Below are positions 45,240 through 57,060 of a DNA stretch of 64,000 bases, in pieces. Origin of the DNA: Dryococelus australis (lineage: Eukaryota > Arthropoda > Insecta > Phasmatodea > Phasmatidae). The position numbers and the translations under genes were made by a program. The stretch lies in the NCBI GenBank assembly GCA_029891345.1, contig CM056993.1:231652840-231716839 (forward strand), read 5' to 3'. Numbering within the stretch: position 1 is the stretch's first letter; the number at the start of each line of letters is the position of its first letter. The notes under the pieces are model-generated. The model worked only from the letters and a program-made list of their open reading frames with translations, was not told where the DNA came from and did no database searches.

Positions 45240-46990
45240 AATTACCCAATCATCTAAATAAACAAATAAGATGAAATTAACATATTTAGACCATAACATT
45301 TTATCTCAGAATTCCTATTAGTATTCCATACAATAAAAAAATTAAACTTTGGTTTGCTGGTTTACAAAAAAAAATATTACATAGTTTTAGTAAAATGAGT
45401 CTTCGTTCGGACCGCTCTCTCAAGCTGACAGGCATTTTGAACATAGGCGATAACCCGATAGTATCTGCACTCGAGATAACCAGTTAGCGATATCAAAGAC
45501 AGGCATTCATATTCACAGTATAGCAACAGAAAGCTGTAAAATCGACATAAACTTTCCCTGATAGTAATGTATCAATCAGCATGCTCTATTATGAAATTTC
45601 TCCCATCACTCGGAAAAATGATGTCCGATATTTTCTAAGTTCGATAGAGAAAATTAATGTTTGTTTTTACGGTTCCGGGTTTCGAAGCCAGGTCCCTACG
45701 ACATGCATCACCTCTGTAAATTGTTTGAATTTTTTATTTATTTACAAAATCACTCATAGTGCATTGCAGTTCCGCTACGGGGTTCGAGTCCTAGATAATG
45801 CAAATCTTGAAAATTTCCAATTAATTTTAACACATACACTTCTGATACAATAAACTTACGAGAAGTGTTCTGCAAATGTGACCTCGCCAATGTCCCTCAC
45901 CCAGCTAACGTTATACACTTGCTACAGCTCGACTGATGACAAGTAGTGACGGAATCTTGTAATTATTTATTTATTTATTTAAAATAGATACAAAAAAATT
46001 ACAACAAAAATTTTAAAAAATCTAACAACATATCATATTAACCTCACACTAATCCCAGCAGCCTAAACATAACCTTTCTATCCTTTACTATTCGCCTTCC
46101 AATTCTACACAAAAAAGATCAGAAAAATATTTGGAAAAATATACAAAAATCATAACTCCAGCATGTCTGTCATGGTATCATCACCATCAGACACCCACCA
46201 AAATTCATACAACCCATCAAACAAACCACCTCATTATATCAATTATCCATACCAATATAAATGCAGACCACCACACCTCATATGTACCAAACTATGAATA
46301 TTGCAATTACAAAATAATTGATGTATGGACATTACTAAATATGTTTCCGATACTCGGGTCCTTCATCGAACTGTGAACCCACTATCTCAATCTGATTCCT
46401 ATATTCGGTGCCTAAAACTTATATTTCCTAAAAGCTGTCTCCGAAACACTGAGCAAAAGCTGCGAAACTTTAAGTCCAACAGAGAAAAACCACTACCCCG
46501 ACTCTCCCTTTCTGCCGTAGCTTGTACTCAGGAAAAAAAGGAGGATGGGGTTTCATTAATTATCTCAAAAAAATCATCAGAAAAGAAAAGGTTCAGAAAT
46601 TAGTTGCTAGATTAGGCAGTTTATGATAGGTTCAACATTTGCATGTAGTTAGAAAAAATGTTCACAAACACTACCATCATTCAGAACACCGGCAATACCA
46701 TTTCGTTTTCACAAATTATTTACTTCGGTATTCATGATATTCGTACAAGATATTTTCACAAAGGTATTTAGTCTTCAGAGTCATGAGTACAATATTCTTT
46801 CAGAAACTCCTTTCCAAGCGACTGTAGAAGTTTATTTTGACAACTTTAAATCAATTAACAATCATTGGCCAAATAAAAAATAACACCGATGCCCTAACTT
46901 TAATTAATTTTCAATGTGCACCAACTAATTACAATAAACTCAGCAATAACCTGCCACTTTTCTATTTAAAAAAAAAAAAAATTAAACTGT
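45240..46990. other. Unassigned AT-rich sequence
   Basis: A tRNA B-box-like 'GGGGTTCGAGTCCTAG' at 45,778 has no matching A-box or stem, and may be a SINE fragment. Otherwise nothing recognised. Confidence 0.45.
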
Positions 46991-46999
46991 TTTTTCCAG

Positions 47000-48402
47000 T
47001 AACATTACAATAATATAATTCCTGACCGAATTTTAGAATTTTACCTCTTTCTTTTCTTTGTTATCGTATTTATTACAACTCTCGAAAACACAACAAAACA
47101 CCGAGGTAATAGTATCTGGTCTGGGAAAGTCTTGCCATAAACTTCCTAAACTCCCCACTTCGAACAACCTGTCAAGCTCGGGGTACTAGCTCATCTTACT
47201 TAGTACCCCGCGCGAAGTAAGCAGATGACCTTCAATCACTTTCATGGAATCGCTGGGCACGAACACAAATCTTACTTTCACGAAGCGGCCGTACAAGATA
47301 ACAGAAAACACTACTGCCTAAGTTTCACCCTCGAGTCATATCATTGCTAGCAAACACTTATTTTCACTAGCGGTAAAACGACCAATTTTCAGCTATGCTC
47401 CACAATCAAATCAAGCTCTGCATTTACGCGTACAAACGCATTCGCTCACGTTCAATGTCAGCTCACACGATCACTGGATTTATGCTTAAATAAAAACGTC
47501 CCTTTTCCAGGCTACGCCCTGCTTCCAATCCTCCCTTGATTTTGCTTTGTTCATACGACCCTTTAAGCGCGCGAAAACTTCTAAGTACGGTTCCTTCCAC
47601 AAAATTTCACAACAGTCCCTGGCCAAGCAAAATAATCTCAAGTCCATGCAGTGCACTACAGTCTTTTCTGGATTCCCACCGACTCATCTTCCCTGTTCTT
47701 TTCTGCAATTCAGCAGGATTTCAAAGTGTCATCACACTACCAAGTGTAACTTTTATAAGTCTGCAAATCATTTCTGGGCACATTTTTATAAGTGCCAAAA
47801 ATTTTATAAGTTCGCTCACACTTGGCCCCGAATGTTTCTAAGTCCTCTACTGCCGCTAACACGAAAATTTCAAAGTCTCGATACACGAGCACTACTTGAA
47901 GCGAAATTTTCCAACTCCACACACACTTGGCCCCGAAACTAACTAAGTTCTCTACTGCAACAGACACGCAATTTTCAAATTCTCGACATACGTGAACATT
48001 ACTTGAAGAGAAAATTTTCTAAGTCCCACAACTACCAATCTCCGAAGAACCCAATACTTACCTTCAACACTGCAGTCAGCTTCTCCTCTGCTCTAGGGAG
48101 GATTCCACTCGTCAACTAGAGCCCCGCACTCGGCAGGCCGACGAAGACCTCGATCCTAGCCAGTGCACCCGTATTTATACTGCTCTACATCCCATCCTCC
48201 AGCCTACCCCTTCCCAGAGACCAGACCTCAGCGCCGCCTATTCTGGCTATCGGCGCTCCATCTACAATTAAGACATTATTTTCGGCTAGCAAGGGAAAAC
48301 ACCGACCAATGATAGCAGGCTGGCACCTGCATCCTTCAACTTACACATGCTCGGCGGTCTAGTCCCGCCAACAGGGTTCATGAGGTCATGCTGTAACAAA
48401 TA
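47000..48402 (-). other. Minus-strand promoter unit or long LTR
   Basis: Reading leftward: 'TGTTACAGCATGACC' at about 48,400, a GC-rich stretch, TATA box, possible untranslated exon, donor, and AATAAA near 47,075-47,080. The order TG start, TATA, then poly(A) signal would suit a long LTR; a host promoter with first exon and intron is equally possible. At 47,820-48,035 a ~110-bp segment is tandemly duplicated ('CTTGGCCCCGAA', 'CACTACTTGAAG', 'AAATTTTC'). Plus-strand frames of 101 and 131 codons here are not supported. Confidence 0.35.
48062..48180 (-). promoter_or_regulatory. TATA box, first exon and splice donor (minus strand)
   Basis: TATAAATA at 48,179-48,172 on the minus strand. It is followed about 30 bases later by a likely start near 48,148, a ~85-base GC-rich exon-like segment without ATG, and a strong donor AAG|GTAAGTATT at 48,062/48,061. 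Together these form a well-spaced promoter and non-coding first exon. No downstream coding exon was recognised. Confidence 0.4.
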
Positions 48403-48800
48403 CACAGTATTTTCCAACTGATTACAAATCCCTGACTGAACCACCATCACAAATAGTTTGAGGGTCTCGAACACAGATCCCTATGTCATGCCTAGTCAGT
48501 AGATATTGCTTAGGCATTTATAACGAATATACGCAATCAGCCAGAAATTCGCATACGAACCTCTCTAATAATCTTCGAAAACTCGGCATTAATCAATTTG
48601 CGCACCTATTATTTTACCATGATTTCTGTATCAAATGCCTAACCTTTCCGTTTCGCCTTTAATATAAGTTCCTATAATAGTCACCGAACAATGGGGACAT
48701 TTGTCGCATTTTTCTAAGTCCAATAGAAAGTTAACATATTTTATAATTTCAGTAATTGGAATGTTTACCTAACACTTTTAATTCGACATTAAATTAAGGA
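48403..48800. other. Unassigned sequence
   Basis: Nothing recognised. Confidence 0.45.
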
Positions 48801-48940
48801 ACTGTTTTCCCTGCGTCATTACCAACATTACTGGGTACAGGCCAGGCAAAGTGCCCTTTAAATTGCATGCAGCTGGGGGCAGTGATATTTTCCAAAGGTT
48901 GAGTTCAAAAGTTCTCAATTAACTCTGAACAGCCTATATT
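48801..48940 (-). mobile_element. MITE family C, partial copy
   Basis: Contains 'TACCAACATTACTGGGTA', 'GGGGGCAGTGA' and a right end '...GTTCTCAATTAACTCTGAACAGCC', in the orientation of the 39.05-kb copy. The other end is missing. Confidence 0.7.
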
Positions 48941-48984
48941 AAATATCAATAAGCTAGGTGCTTATATGGGTTGTTTGGTGGGTA

Positions 48985-49215
48985 GGTCTCATCACCAGCG
49001 AGATAATTAGAGACGGAGCAAGTTGTACAGAGTAGAAGGAACAGCCTGTAGTAACAATTCGTATCAGCATTCACCTGGAGTTATTTCGGGAAACAATGGA
49101 AAACCGAAACCAGGATGGCCAGACCGGGAATCGAGCCCGGGTCCTCCCGAATGCAAGTCCAGTGAGTTATCACTGTGCTTCCTTGCTCGGTTACAGGCAC
49201 GAGCGATTAAAAAAT
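48985..49215 (-). mobile_element. tRNA-derived SINE, family B
   Basis: Minus-strand SINE. The head contains 'CAGTGATAACTCACTGGACT', then a near-perfect B-box 'GGGCTCGATTCCCGG'. The body 'CGGTTTTCCATTGTTTCCCG' and 'CTCCAGGTGAATGCTGATACG' follows, ending around 'CTCGCTGGTGATGAG'. It is the clearest member of the family also seen at 26.96 kb. The 72-codon plus frame across it is read-through. Confidence 0.88.
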
Positions 49216-49956
49216 CCATGTCAGCTGTCGTCAAGCCGTGAGAACTGAGGCGCTGTGGTGGTGCATGCAGCAGAGGTCTGGCATGCTTCAGCAGTTACAT
49301 AATGAGGGTGGCAACGCGTGGGACATCCCAGAGGTGTCTCCTTTTGCTGACGTGGCTGGCGCGCAATGCAAGTGTGCCAGCATAGAGGTACATATGTGAA
49401 ATTTCACTGCGTGCGTAGCTTACGTGACAGAAGAGGTGAAATCATTGCTAAATCCAGTAATTACGTCATGATGCGAGCTGCCCCCGAGATTGGCGTCGAT
49501 AACACACAAATAATTGACAATCCAAATATTATTCAGATTGATATTGCCAAGTGTCTGCATCATTCATTTCGTTAATAATAGCAGGCACGTCAATAATATC
49601 AACATATTTTTTACAGCAAATGTTGAAAATAATTTAATTCTCTGCTGTCACTAGAAATCGATGAGATTTTGGGAATTCGTTCACTTGTAGGTTACACTTT
49701 GAGCAGGAACATTCGAGTGTTGAGGTTACGACTAAGCCGATGTTGTTTTGCCATGTCCTGGGTGACTCCGAGTCAGAGAGAAATGTCATTTGATATACAC
49801 CATTAGTGATATATATATTCATTAAAAAAAATAGAAAATACATACGTTATTAATGGCTAGTAAGAATAGTTCTCATGCAAATTTTTACTACATAGAGTGC
49901 GCACAAAAGTGGTTCTTTGTTTCCCTTTAGTATAATTGACAAATCTTTGTTTGCAG
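49216..49956. other. Unassigned sequence, partly GC-richer
   Basis: 49,240-49,580 is GC-richer and holds a 69-codon plus frame (49,366-49,575) without a recognisable motif. The rest is AT-rich. Confidence 0.4.
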
Positions 49957-50179
49957 GAGGCGAGGAACTATCCTGGAAGCAGATCTTATGCAGGGCTTCA
50001 TAAATGTTGGAAGTAACCGTGAATGGACTATTGCGTTAGTTTATTACAGTTCTCTTTTTTTCCGCCAGATCAGTACTAATAATGCTGGAGTAGTTCTTTC
50101 GAAGGAACTGTCTATCATGCAAAATAACAGAATGACTGTTGAAAGATACAATCACACAGTCCACAACAGACTGTTCTGA
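49957..50179 (+). other. Candidate 3'-terminal coding exon
   Basis: A good acceptor, 'TCTTTGTTTGCAG', at 49,944-49,956 is followed by a frame open for 74 codons to a TGA at 50,177-50,179 (RRGTILEADLMQGFINVG...VERYNHTVHNRLF). The acceptor, the phase and the length fit a last coding exon. No family was recognised and no upstream exon can be joined to it with confidence. A chance frame in AT-rich DNA is the alternative. Confidence 0.25.
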
Positions 50180-50384
50180 TGGGTTTTATATGTAGGTGAA
50201 TAATATTTGAATGGTACCAAAACCCTTTCTGACTTCTGTGCATATATTAGCAGTCTGCACGGAGATTTGTCACGGGAAATACTGTTTATTTTTAAGAACA
50301 TTAATGATATTTTATAGATTGGATTTGACTTGACAAACTCCCACTGGGAATTCAACAGGAACGTTTTGCTATACGGAAAACAAG

Positions 50385-50555
50385 GAATGGAGAGTGGAGT
50401 GGAGAGAAGTGATATTAAAGCGAAGATATTTGGGCAGCTCTTAACATCGAGGTCTTGGGAGCCGATGAGGGGGAAGTGAGATGAGAATGGAGCAGCGCTG
50501 GAATGCAAAGGCAGGGAGACGAGAAGAAAAACCTCGCCACCTAATAATTGACCAA
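50385..50555 (-). mobile_element. SINE family A, copy 4, head missing
   Basis: Shares 'GAGTGGAGTGGAGAG' with the 57.9-kb copy and 'GAGGTCTTGGGAGCCGATGA' with the family. It ends after 'AACCTCGCCACC', before the tRNA-like head. Confidence 0.8.
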
Positions 50556-50655
50556 CGTGTGAGGTTCACGGCAATGTTAATTTCATATAAGGCAGAAGAA
50601 TACACAAGCAGATCTTAGCAGGGCTTTCAAAAGTGTTTTGCTCTTAACAGAATAT
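50556..50655 (+). mobile_element. MITE family C, small right-end piece
   Basis: 'GGCAATGTTAATTTCATATA', 'AAGGCAGAAGAATACACAA' and 'TTTCAAAAGTGTT' match the right part of the 18.0-kb copy. Confidence 0.6.
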
Positions 50656-52215
50656 ACTGCTTGCAAGCCGGGGAAACTTATTTTTATACAATGGAAATCG
50701 GGGCGTCATACATATTAAGTTCAATGTACCGTCATACATACTCGTTTTCTATCAAACAAAATTTAATCTAGAAAACAGCATTGATAGCAGAATATAACTT
50801 TCTTAAATGCTTATATTCCATTTCATATAACTTCAATAATTTTTGCCTTCTCGAAAAGTAGTGCAGTCACGATCTTGTTCCCATTCCGAACTGTTTTATA
50901 TTTGTTATGTCCACATAATAGGCTAGTTAGGGTTCAGTTAATTTTACTTGTATGTCTGGGTTAGACCACATACATGTGAAAACCTACCGCAATATGAAAT
51001 GTTCAGCAAAATTTAACTTTTCATGTAAAAATCGATAGAAATTCAATCTAATAAATTAGGGTAATACAAGGTTTTAAAGCCCAAAAAATTCAAATTTTCA
51101 AACAACAATATAAAACACATTATTTTTTAAATGCACGACCTTACTGCTTACTTCGTAATTCCTAATGCCTCGCGACATCAGTTGTGCATGATTACTTCAC
51201 TAAAATCACTTGTCAGCGTCTGATATGAAATAATTTATTTGCTGACTTATGCAATTAACAAAACGCTTTAAAACCAGAAATTTTATACTTAAATACAATT
51301 TCAATAATGCTTTGCGATAGTCAGAGAAAATGGCGGACCACAACAATAAAAAGTGCCTTGACACTCAAGCAGAGAACTATTTTAAGATGCCTACGATGAA
51401 CTAATGAAATACACAGATACAAAAATATTATTAACTGCATATATGTAAATACAATATGAAGAAAGAGAGCTCAAGGACATTTCACCAGGCAGGTCGACAT
51501 TGACCATTGGAAGGCATTGACCAGTTCATGATGGTGTTGCAAATCAGAATGCTATAATTAGTATTTACTCTACTCCCTTGCTGTTGTCTCGAAAGATTGG
51601 GGTTCAAATATGGTTATATCAGAAGTTTGTCGGTACTACAGGAAATATGCATGCCAAAATTGTGTTTTAATTCATAAGTAAAAAATCTATATTGGTAGTA
51701 AATTTTAAAATATTTAAAATTAAAATAATAATTTTTATAATAATAATTTATAAATTATTTATGATTATTAATATTTATTTGTTAACATAGGTATTTCCAC
51801 AGACATGCATACACCCCACTGATTAACCAGACATACATACACCCCCACTGAATAACCCACACCCCTGTGGCAATCGACAGTGAAACAAGTTCCCGCAGGA
51901 AACTCACTAGAGGCATACCACCCTTGCAGTGACATGCAGATGTAGTTGAACAGGTGATTTCAGATCCATAATGCAGGTAAAAAGCCTGTATTTTGGCTAT
52001 AAGAACTTAAACAACACAGATGTCTACAATAACCTTCAGCGGACGCAGTACTTTGCAAATGGTGGTGGAGGAGTTAGTTTACAAATTCTCTTTGAGTCAT
52101 TGAGTAATAAGTGCCTTTTCTGCAAAAAATATCATTAAATTACAACAACACACCACAAGGGTGTATTGTCCCTACAATTCACCTTATAGGTGAATACATT
52201 TTGCTGTCAGTGGTC
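50656..52215. other. Unassigned AT-rich sequence
   Basis: No feature recognised. Confidence 0.5.
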
Positions 52216-52258
52216 ACTGTGTGTGTGTGTGTGTGTGAGATAGAGATAGAGAGATAGA

Positions 52259-52292
<34 letters not shown>

Positions 52293-52295
52293 AAG
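52216..52295. repeat. GT/GA microsatellite
   Basis: (GT)n of about 18 bases runs into GATA/GA repeats ('GAGATAGAGATAGAGAGATA') and then (GA)n. Confidence 0.95.
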
Positions 52296-52815
52296 ACACT
52301 ATACCTTGATAGGTTAATGTGTCTATAGCAGTAATTCTCAGAACATCAATAATTTATTGCAAAATACATTTTAAAAGCTAGGACATCACCAATAAAACCT
52401 GCTACTTCATCCTGCTTGGAAATCCAGGGGAGCGACTACAGAACATATGATTGCTTATTCACTTGGATAAAAAAATGAGAGTAATTTAAAAAAAAAATTA
52501 TTATAAAATGTATTATTTTTTACCATAAAGAAATCATTTACAAAAAATAAAATAAATTGTATTGCTAATAAATGATAACAGAAATAAATATTTAAAAACA
52601 CTCAAATACATTTTCATACACTATTTATTTAGTATACAGTCAATACAAAACACATTTGTAGTTGAAAAAAAATTGGTTATTGCAGTTCTCTACTTTAGAA
52701 GACTGTCACATACAAGGCTAAGGAGTTCTTGTAGGATTGTAAGCATTAGCTTCTTGCGAAAGGTAGCGTCAGTCTCTGGATCATGACGGTGTCCATCGGT
52801 CCCCAGTTAACCATC
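52296..52815. other. Unassigned AT-rich sequence
   Basis: No feature recognised. Confidence 0.5.
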
Positions 52816-52819
52816 CACC

Positions 52820-54165
52820 TCACCTCATCATAGCAGCATAGCAGATCTTACTCCTCTGTAACAGTTCGTTCCGCGACATTTCCCTCGGCAATGGTGGGAC
52901 CACCGCCAACAGCAGTTCCGGCATCCACAGCTCTAAGACTATGCACTGCTGGGTGGCACCAACGGTAGGTGCAGGTTCGTTTCCCAAGATGGAGGCAGAG
53001 ACATTCGTGGCAGGTACCATCATGAATGGCTGGCGTCGACGCTGTACTCGGCGACGTCTGATATTCTGACTGATAGTATCATTATTCTTAGATCCAGGAT
53101 GCTGTGAAGGTTCGTGCCCCACCTGGGACAGTTCCACTGCACAATCTGGTGCGTGGATGGTAGCAGACAGCTGGGCCGAGGCGATGATTTGGTCGTTGGT
53201 GCAGGACAGCTGTGTCTGCGGTGTCATGTGGAACACGACGCAGGCCGATCGTCCTGGACAATCCAATTGAAACTGTTTTGGTTCGTAGACGACTGGATAA
53301 TGCGTGAAACGCCAATGCCGCATGCCGCTACCATCCTAGGTCTCGGTGTAAGTGCGCAGATATCCATCTTCTGCGATGAAACTGTATTCAATGGTGCCAT
53401 AGTCAGGCTTGGAATTTGTATATCTTTTTGTAGGACAGAATGGAGTCATAGTGACGATCAGACCTCTAGGCGATGACTAAATGAGCGCACCGTTTTTCGC
53501 ACTTATATATAATACGGACGATGAACAGGTGTACCACCACTCAAAACTAAAATTCTCATACATTTCGGGTGACTTCGTGTCTAGTCGTAACTTGCCGATT
53601 CATGGTCCAAGGACAAAGCACACCATTTGTGCAGCAGCTGTGAGCTTCTCCACATGCGTGTCCAGACAGGTTCTGACCTGTCGCAGGCGTATCGGTGCTG
53701 GTCGTTGTAAAGTTTGGCCAGCTTGCGCAGGGAAAGACAGCCATATACACACTGTACATCGATGATTTCAACTTCGTTTTTGCACAAGTCGCTCAACCAT
53801 TTGTTCTACTCGGGCCCTGCCACGTAAACCGGTCCTTGCAGATACTGCATCAGCAAGTCGTCCGTCTTCTTGCTTTTCTCGTACAAGAGTTTCCACGTAT
53901 AAGAGGGGCCGAAAGGAGCACGTGCGCGTTTTGCCATTATAGTAGGTCACAGCTTGTGGAAGCAACTGGAATATAGTATGGAGCCAAAGGTTTCTGGTTC
54001 ATCAACACCTGAGGTTAGCGCAGTGTTATCGACTTCTTCGGATGGGACACCTGCAGTAGTGCTGTCACCGACTTTGTCAGATGTGACACCTACATCACTA
54101 CCAGCATCTACTGCTATCAGTACGGTACCATCAACTTCTTCGGATGGGCTGATTACAATAACACC
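52820..54165 (-). pseudogene. Unrecognised decayed coding block
   Basis: A block with coding character (more GC, long open minus-strand stretches) broken by frameshifts and stops. The longest part, 53,323-52,820, has 167 codons starting MRHWRFTHYPVVYEPKQFQL. It contains a basic patch (RRRRVQRRR) near residue 90 and ends EMSRNELLQRSKICYAAMMR. With one TAG at about 53,337 the same frame extends upstream to 53,475 ('GLIVTMTPFCPTKRYTNSK'). Further upstream are 'MAKRARAPFGPSYTWKLLYE' near 53,940-53,880 and a Ser/Thr/acidic repeat ('PSEEVDGT', 'PSEEVDNT') at 54,000-54,150. No family was recognised; basic N-terminus and patches would suit a nucleic-acid-binding or capsid-type protein, but this is a guess. 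The block abuts the right inverted repeat. Confidence 0.45.
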
Positions 54166-55790
54166 ATTATGGCTTGTTTATTTCTGTAAATGGCAAAGCT
54201 AGATGAGGCTGAAATGGTAGTCATTATAGTTTACTGTTATTATTTATCAGTAAGTCTGAGGTACGGTGGTGGATACGGAACTGTATTGTTAATAGCATGA
54301 ATGAGGAAAGCTAATGTCATGGTGATAGGTACTATATCTGTTTTGGTTTTCAGTACAATTCGATATGGCTTTTAAGTAAGGCTGGAAGGAAGGGATGTGA
54401 AGAGGGGTCTGTCGATAACTATAGAGTGTGATGGTTGAATGTCTAAAGAAATAAAAAAAAACTGTGTTAAGTGTTCTTACAAGATGATTGGGTTAAATTA
54501 TTTAAGGCTAGGTAAAGTTTAGTTAGGTGATGTAAGTTAAGGTTATCTTAGGTTAAGCGAAGTGGATACTGAACAGTTTGATTATGGAATGGTGTGTTGG
54601 AAACACTTTACAATCATTACATAGAAGTAGGAAATATAGGTTTTTCTAAGTTCGACATAGAAATCCCTGCATACTTATGTCTGGGATATTAAAAAAAATA
54701 CATTATATATAAATAATAATCGAAAAAGTGTGAATAACCAACGTTCACAAAATAAAAAACTTGGCATATATTTTACTAAAACAGTATTTACATGTGCTTA
54801 TAAAACATCCAAAATGGCGCTTGTCATAGTCACGTAATCATATATTCTGATGACAAATTCTTACCTGCCTGACAAATACGAATCAGTAGACTCCTCGCCT
54901 GATACATTTTAAAGTTTAATAAAAAATTCTTTAAAAAAAAATACATAAAAATTAAAGTATTTAGGTTAAATCTTAAATAATATAAATGTAAGTTAAACCA
55001 AAATAATAAAAAATATAATTTAAAATGTTATAATAAAATAATATATACCTAAAAATTACGTAAGTTAAACCTTAATAATATATATGCTTATCAAACCAAA
55101 ATAATAAATAAATAAAAAATTTAAAGTAACATAACAAAAATTATTGATTAAAACACTTAAAAAAATCATATTAGAAATTAAAATTATATAAAAAAATATA
55201 TACTTACAAATGACCACTTTAAATATAAACTTAAACAATTGTTGATATGTAAATGAAATACTTTTAAAAATTATATAATAAAAAATTAACATGTAATATC
55301 TTAAATGAGAGGCAGGATATTATTTATTAGGCTCGACGTTATATACACCTTATAAACTCTTGTCCCAGGGTATGTTGCAATAGCCGAGTACTCTAAGACG
55401 TAAGTCTGGAGACCCAAGGTCCAGCAGTTCGATCGCAATATTTCAGATGGTATTTTGAGTTATAAAAAACAGTGCTCTAGCAGCCGATTCCAGAACCTAT
55501 GGAAGTGGAGATCGAATCATCGAATGAGAGCGACACCAGCGCTCCTAGTGGCTAAAGCCAGAACCAAAATGGCGGCGCCCCTATTTGTCAAAGCCAGAAG
55601 TAATGGGGGAAACAAATTACAAACAAAAAACCAATATTGCGGCCTCCGTGTAAATGTAAACAAAGATGGCTACCTCCAGTAACAAATATGGCGGCATCCA
55701 GTAACAGCCGATGTAAACAAAGATAGAAAGAGGAGAATGTGAGAGAGAAAGGAAAGAATAAGAGAGAATGGTCTGTACACCCTCAAGGAT
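54165..55790 (+). repeat. 1.6-kb repeat, right inverted copy
   Basis: Counterpart of 41,690-43,213 in reverse orientation, with matching order of parts and a diverged AT-rich core (54,900-55,300). 'AAAATGGCGGCGCCCC' and 'AAATATGGCGGC' replace the GCCATnTTGG sites of the other strand. It ends in a GA-rich edge ('AGAGGAGAATGTGAGAGAGA'). Short frames across it are not genes. Confidence 0.8.
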
Positions 55791-57055
55791 AGATAACGCT
55801 TAAACGAATCGCTTCTAGAGGCGATGCTGTCCTGTGTTCACGTCCGATAGTACTGCAATGTTTGTGTCGGAGCTTCACGCATCTTCACGCACTATCACGG
55901 CGATGCTGTGCGCATAACTCAAAAAACGTGAGGTGCTGTATCCTAGCCACACTGCGCTATGTTTAATGCGTCTTGACACTACGAACTCCTCTGTGTTGAT
56001 TTTCCTGTTAGCTATTAAACTTCCCTCACACTGGCGCCATCAGCAAATGTTATAACTGTTAACTGGACGTGTGCTGTCACTTCTTGCTGAAGCTATGCTA
56101 TATGTCAAACGTCTGAGACAAGTAGCGTCCCTTTAACAGGTTATTATAATATCTTACTTCCGAGATTACTGCATAGCTGAAACTTAACCATCGGAGGGTT
56201 GGTTATCTCCGTTAAAACAGCGTTCACTATTCGGTACTGGCGTACCTGAACATATCGAGAGTTCCTTGAAATAATTATCGTTATCAATTAGTATTGTGGT
56301 GAAAAAAGTTGAATGCATACGATATTATATACTTAAATTACGGAAAAAATTATTCTTTTACAGTAGCACATGATAAGTTAAACATGGATAAGTTAAAGAG
56401 TTAAAGAGCACATACAAGTCAGTGTACTGTTAACGAACACAAGGCAACAGCTCTATAATTATTGAAAAAGCTAACGTCATCAATGTCATAAATGTACTTT
56501 AGGAACTGTTAATACAATTTGTCTAACGCACAAGAACAGAACACAGGAGAACGAAGAAGCTCAATTTAAATTTTTGGTTTATCTAGTACTGCTAGGTCAA
56601 ATTTCTATCGTAGCCGGAACTATTGAAACTACAGAAAACATATTTCCCCGTTAACTAACAGGAAACTGTTCATAATGTTAAGTAGAACTGGACTAACAAA
56701 AAACTTCGTATAAAGTTTATATTTACTGCAGAATTTTTTTTTGTTTATTTTGAGTATTTGGTTATATTTGTGAACCTATGCACCTGAAAGCATAATGTAA
56801 GTTACAGTTACCTGCGGGAGGATTACTGCAGAACTGCTACAGGGTCAAACCTGTGTAGTGGAGTGAGGGTTATTTTGTCATACCGGAATACACTACTTAT
56901 GAGTGCTGATAGTGAGTGAGCTGAGCTCTTGTTATCAGTGTGTCTTCAAGGGCGGCACAAGTGCCACTGAACATGCGCCATGCAAGTGTTGTTTGTTTAC
57001 CTCACCAACTGTTCACGATATCCCGAGCAGACAATGACTGAGCCACTTCGAGGAT
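55791..57055. other. Unassigned sequence
   Basis: 55,810-56,060 is somewhat GC-richer. No gene or repeat recognised up to the promoter at 57.06 kb. Confidence 0.45.
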
Positions 57056-57060
57056 TGCGA

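Noticed and set aside
47536-47942. Overlapping 101- and 131-codon plus-strand frames
   Set aside because: They lie across the duplicated ~110-bp units of the minus-strand promoter/LTR block and show no domain.
41690-55790. Polinton/Maverick with long terminal inverted repeats
   Set aside because: No polymerase B, integrase, ATPase or capsid gene seen between the arms, and the interior holds unrelated SINE and LTR-like pieces. Kept only as an open question in the findings.
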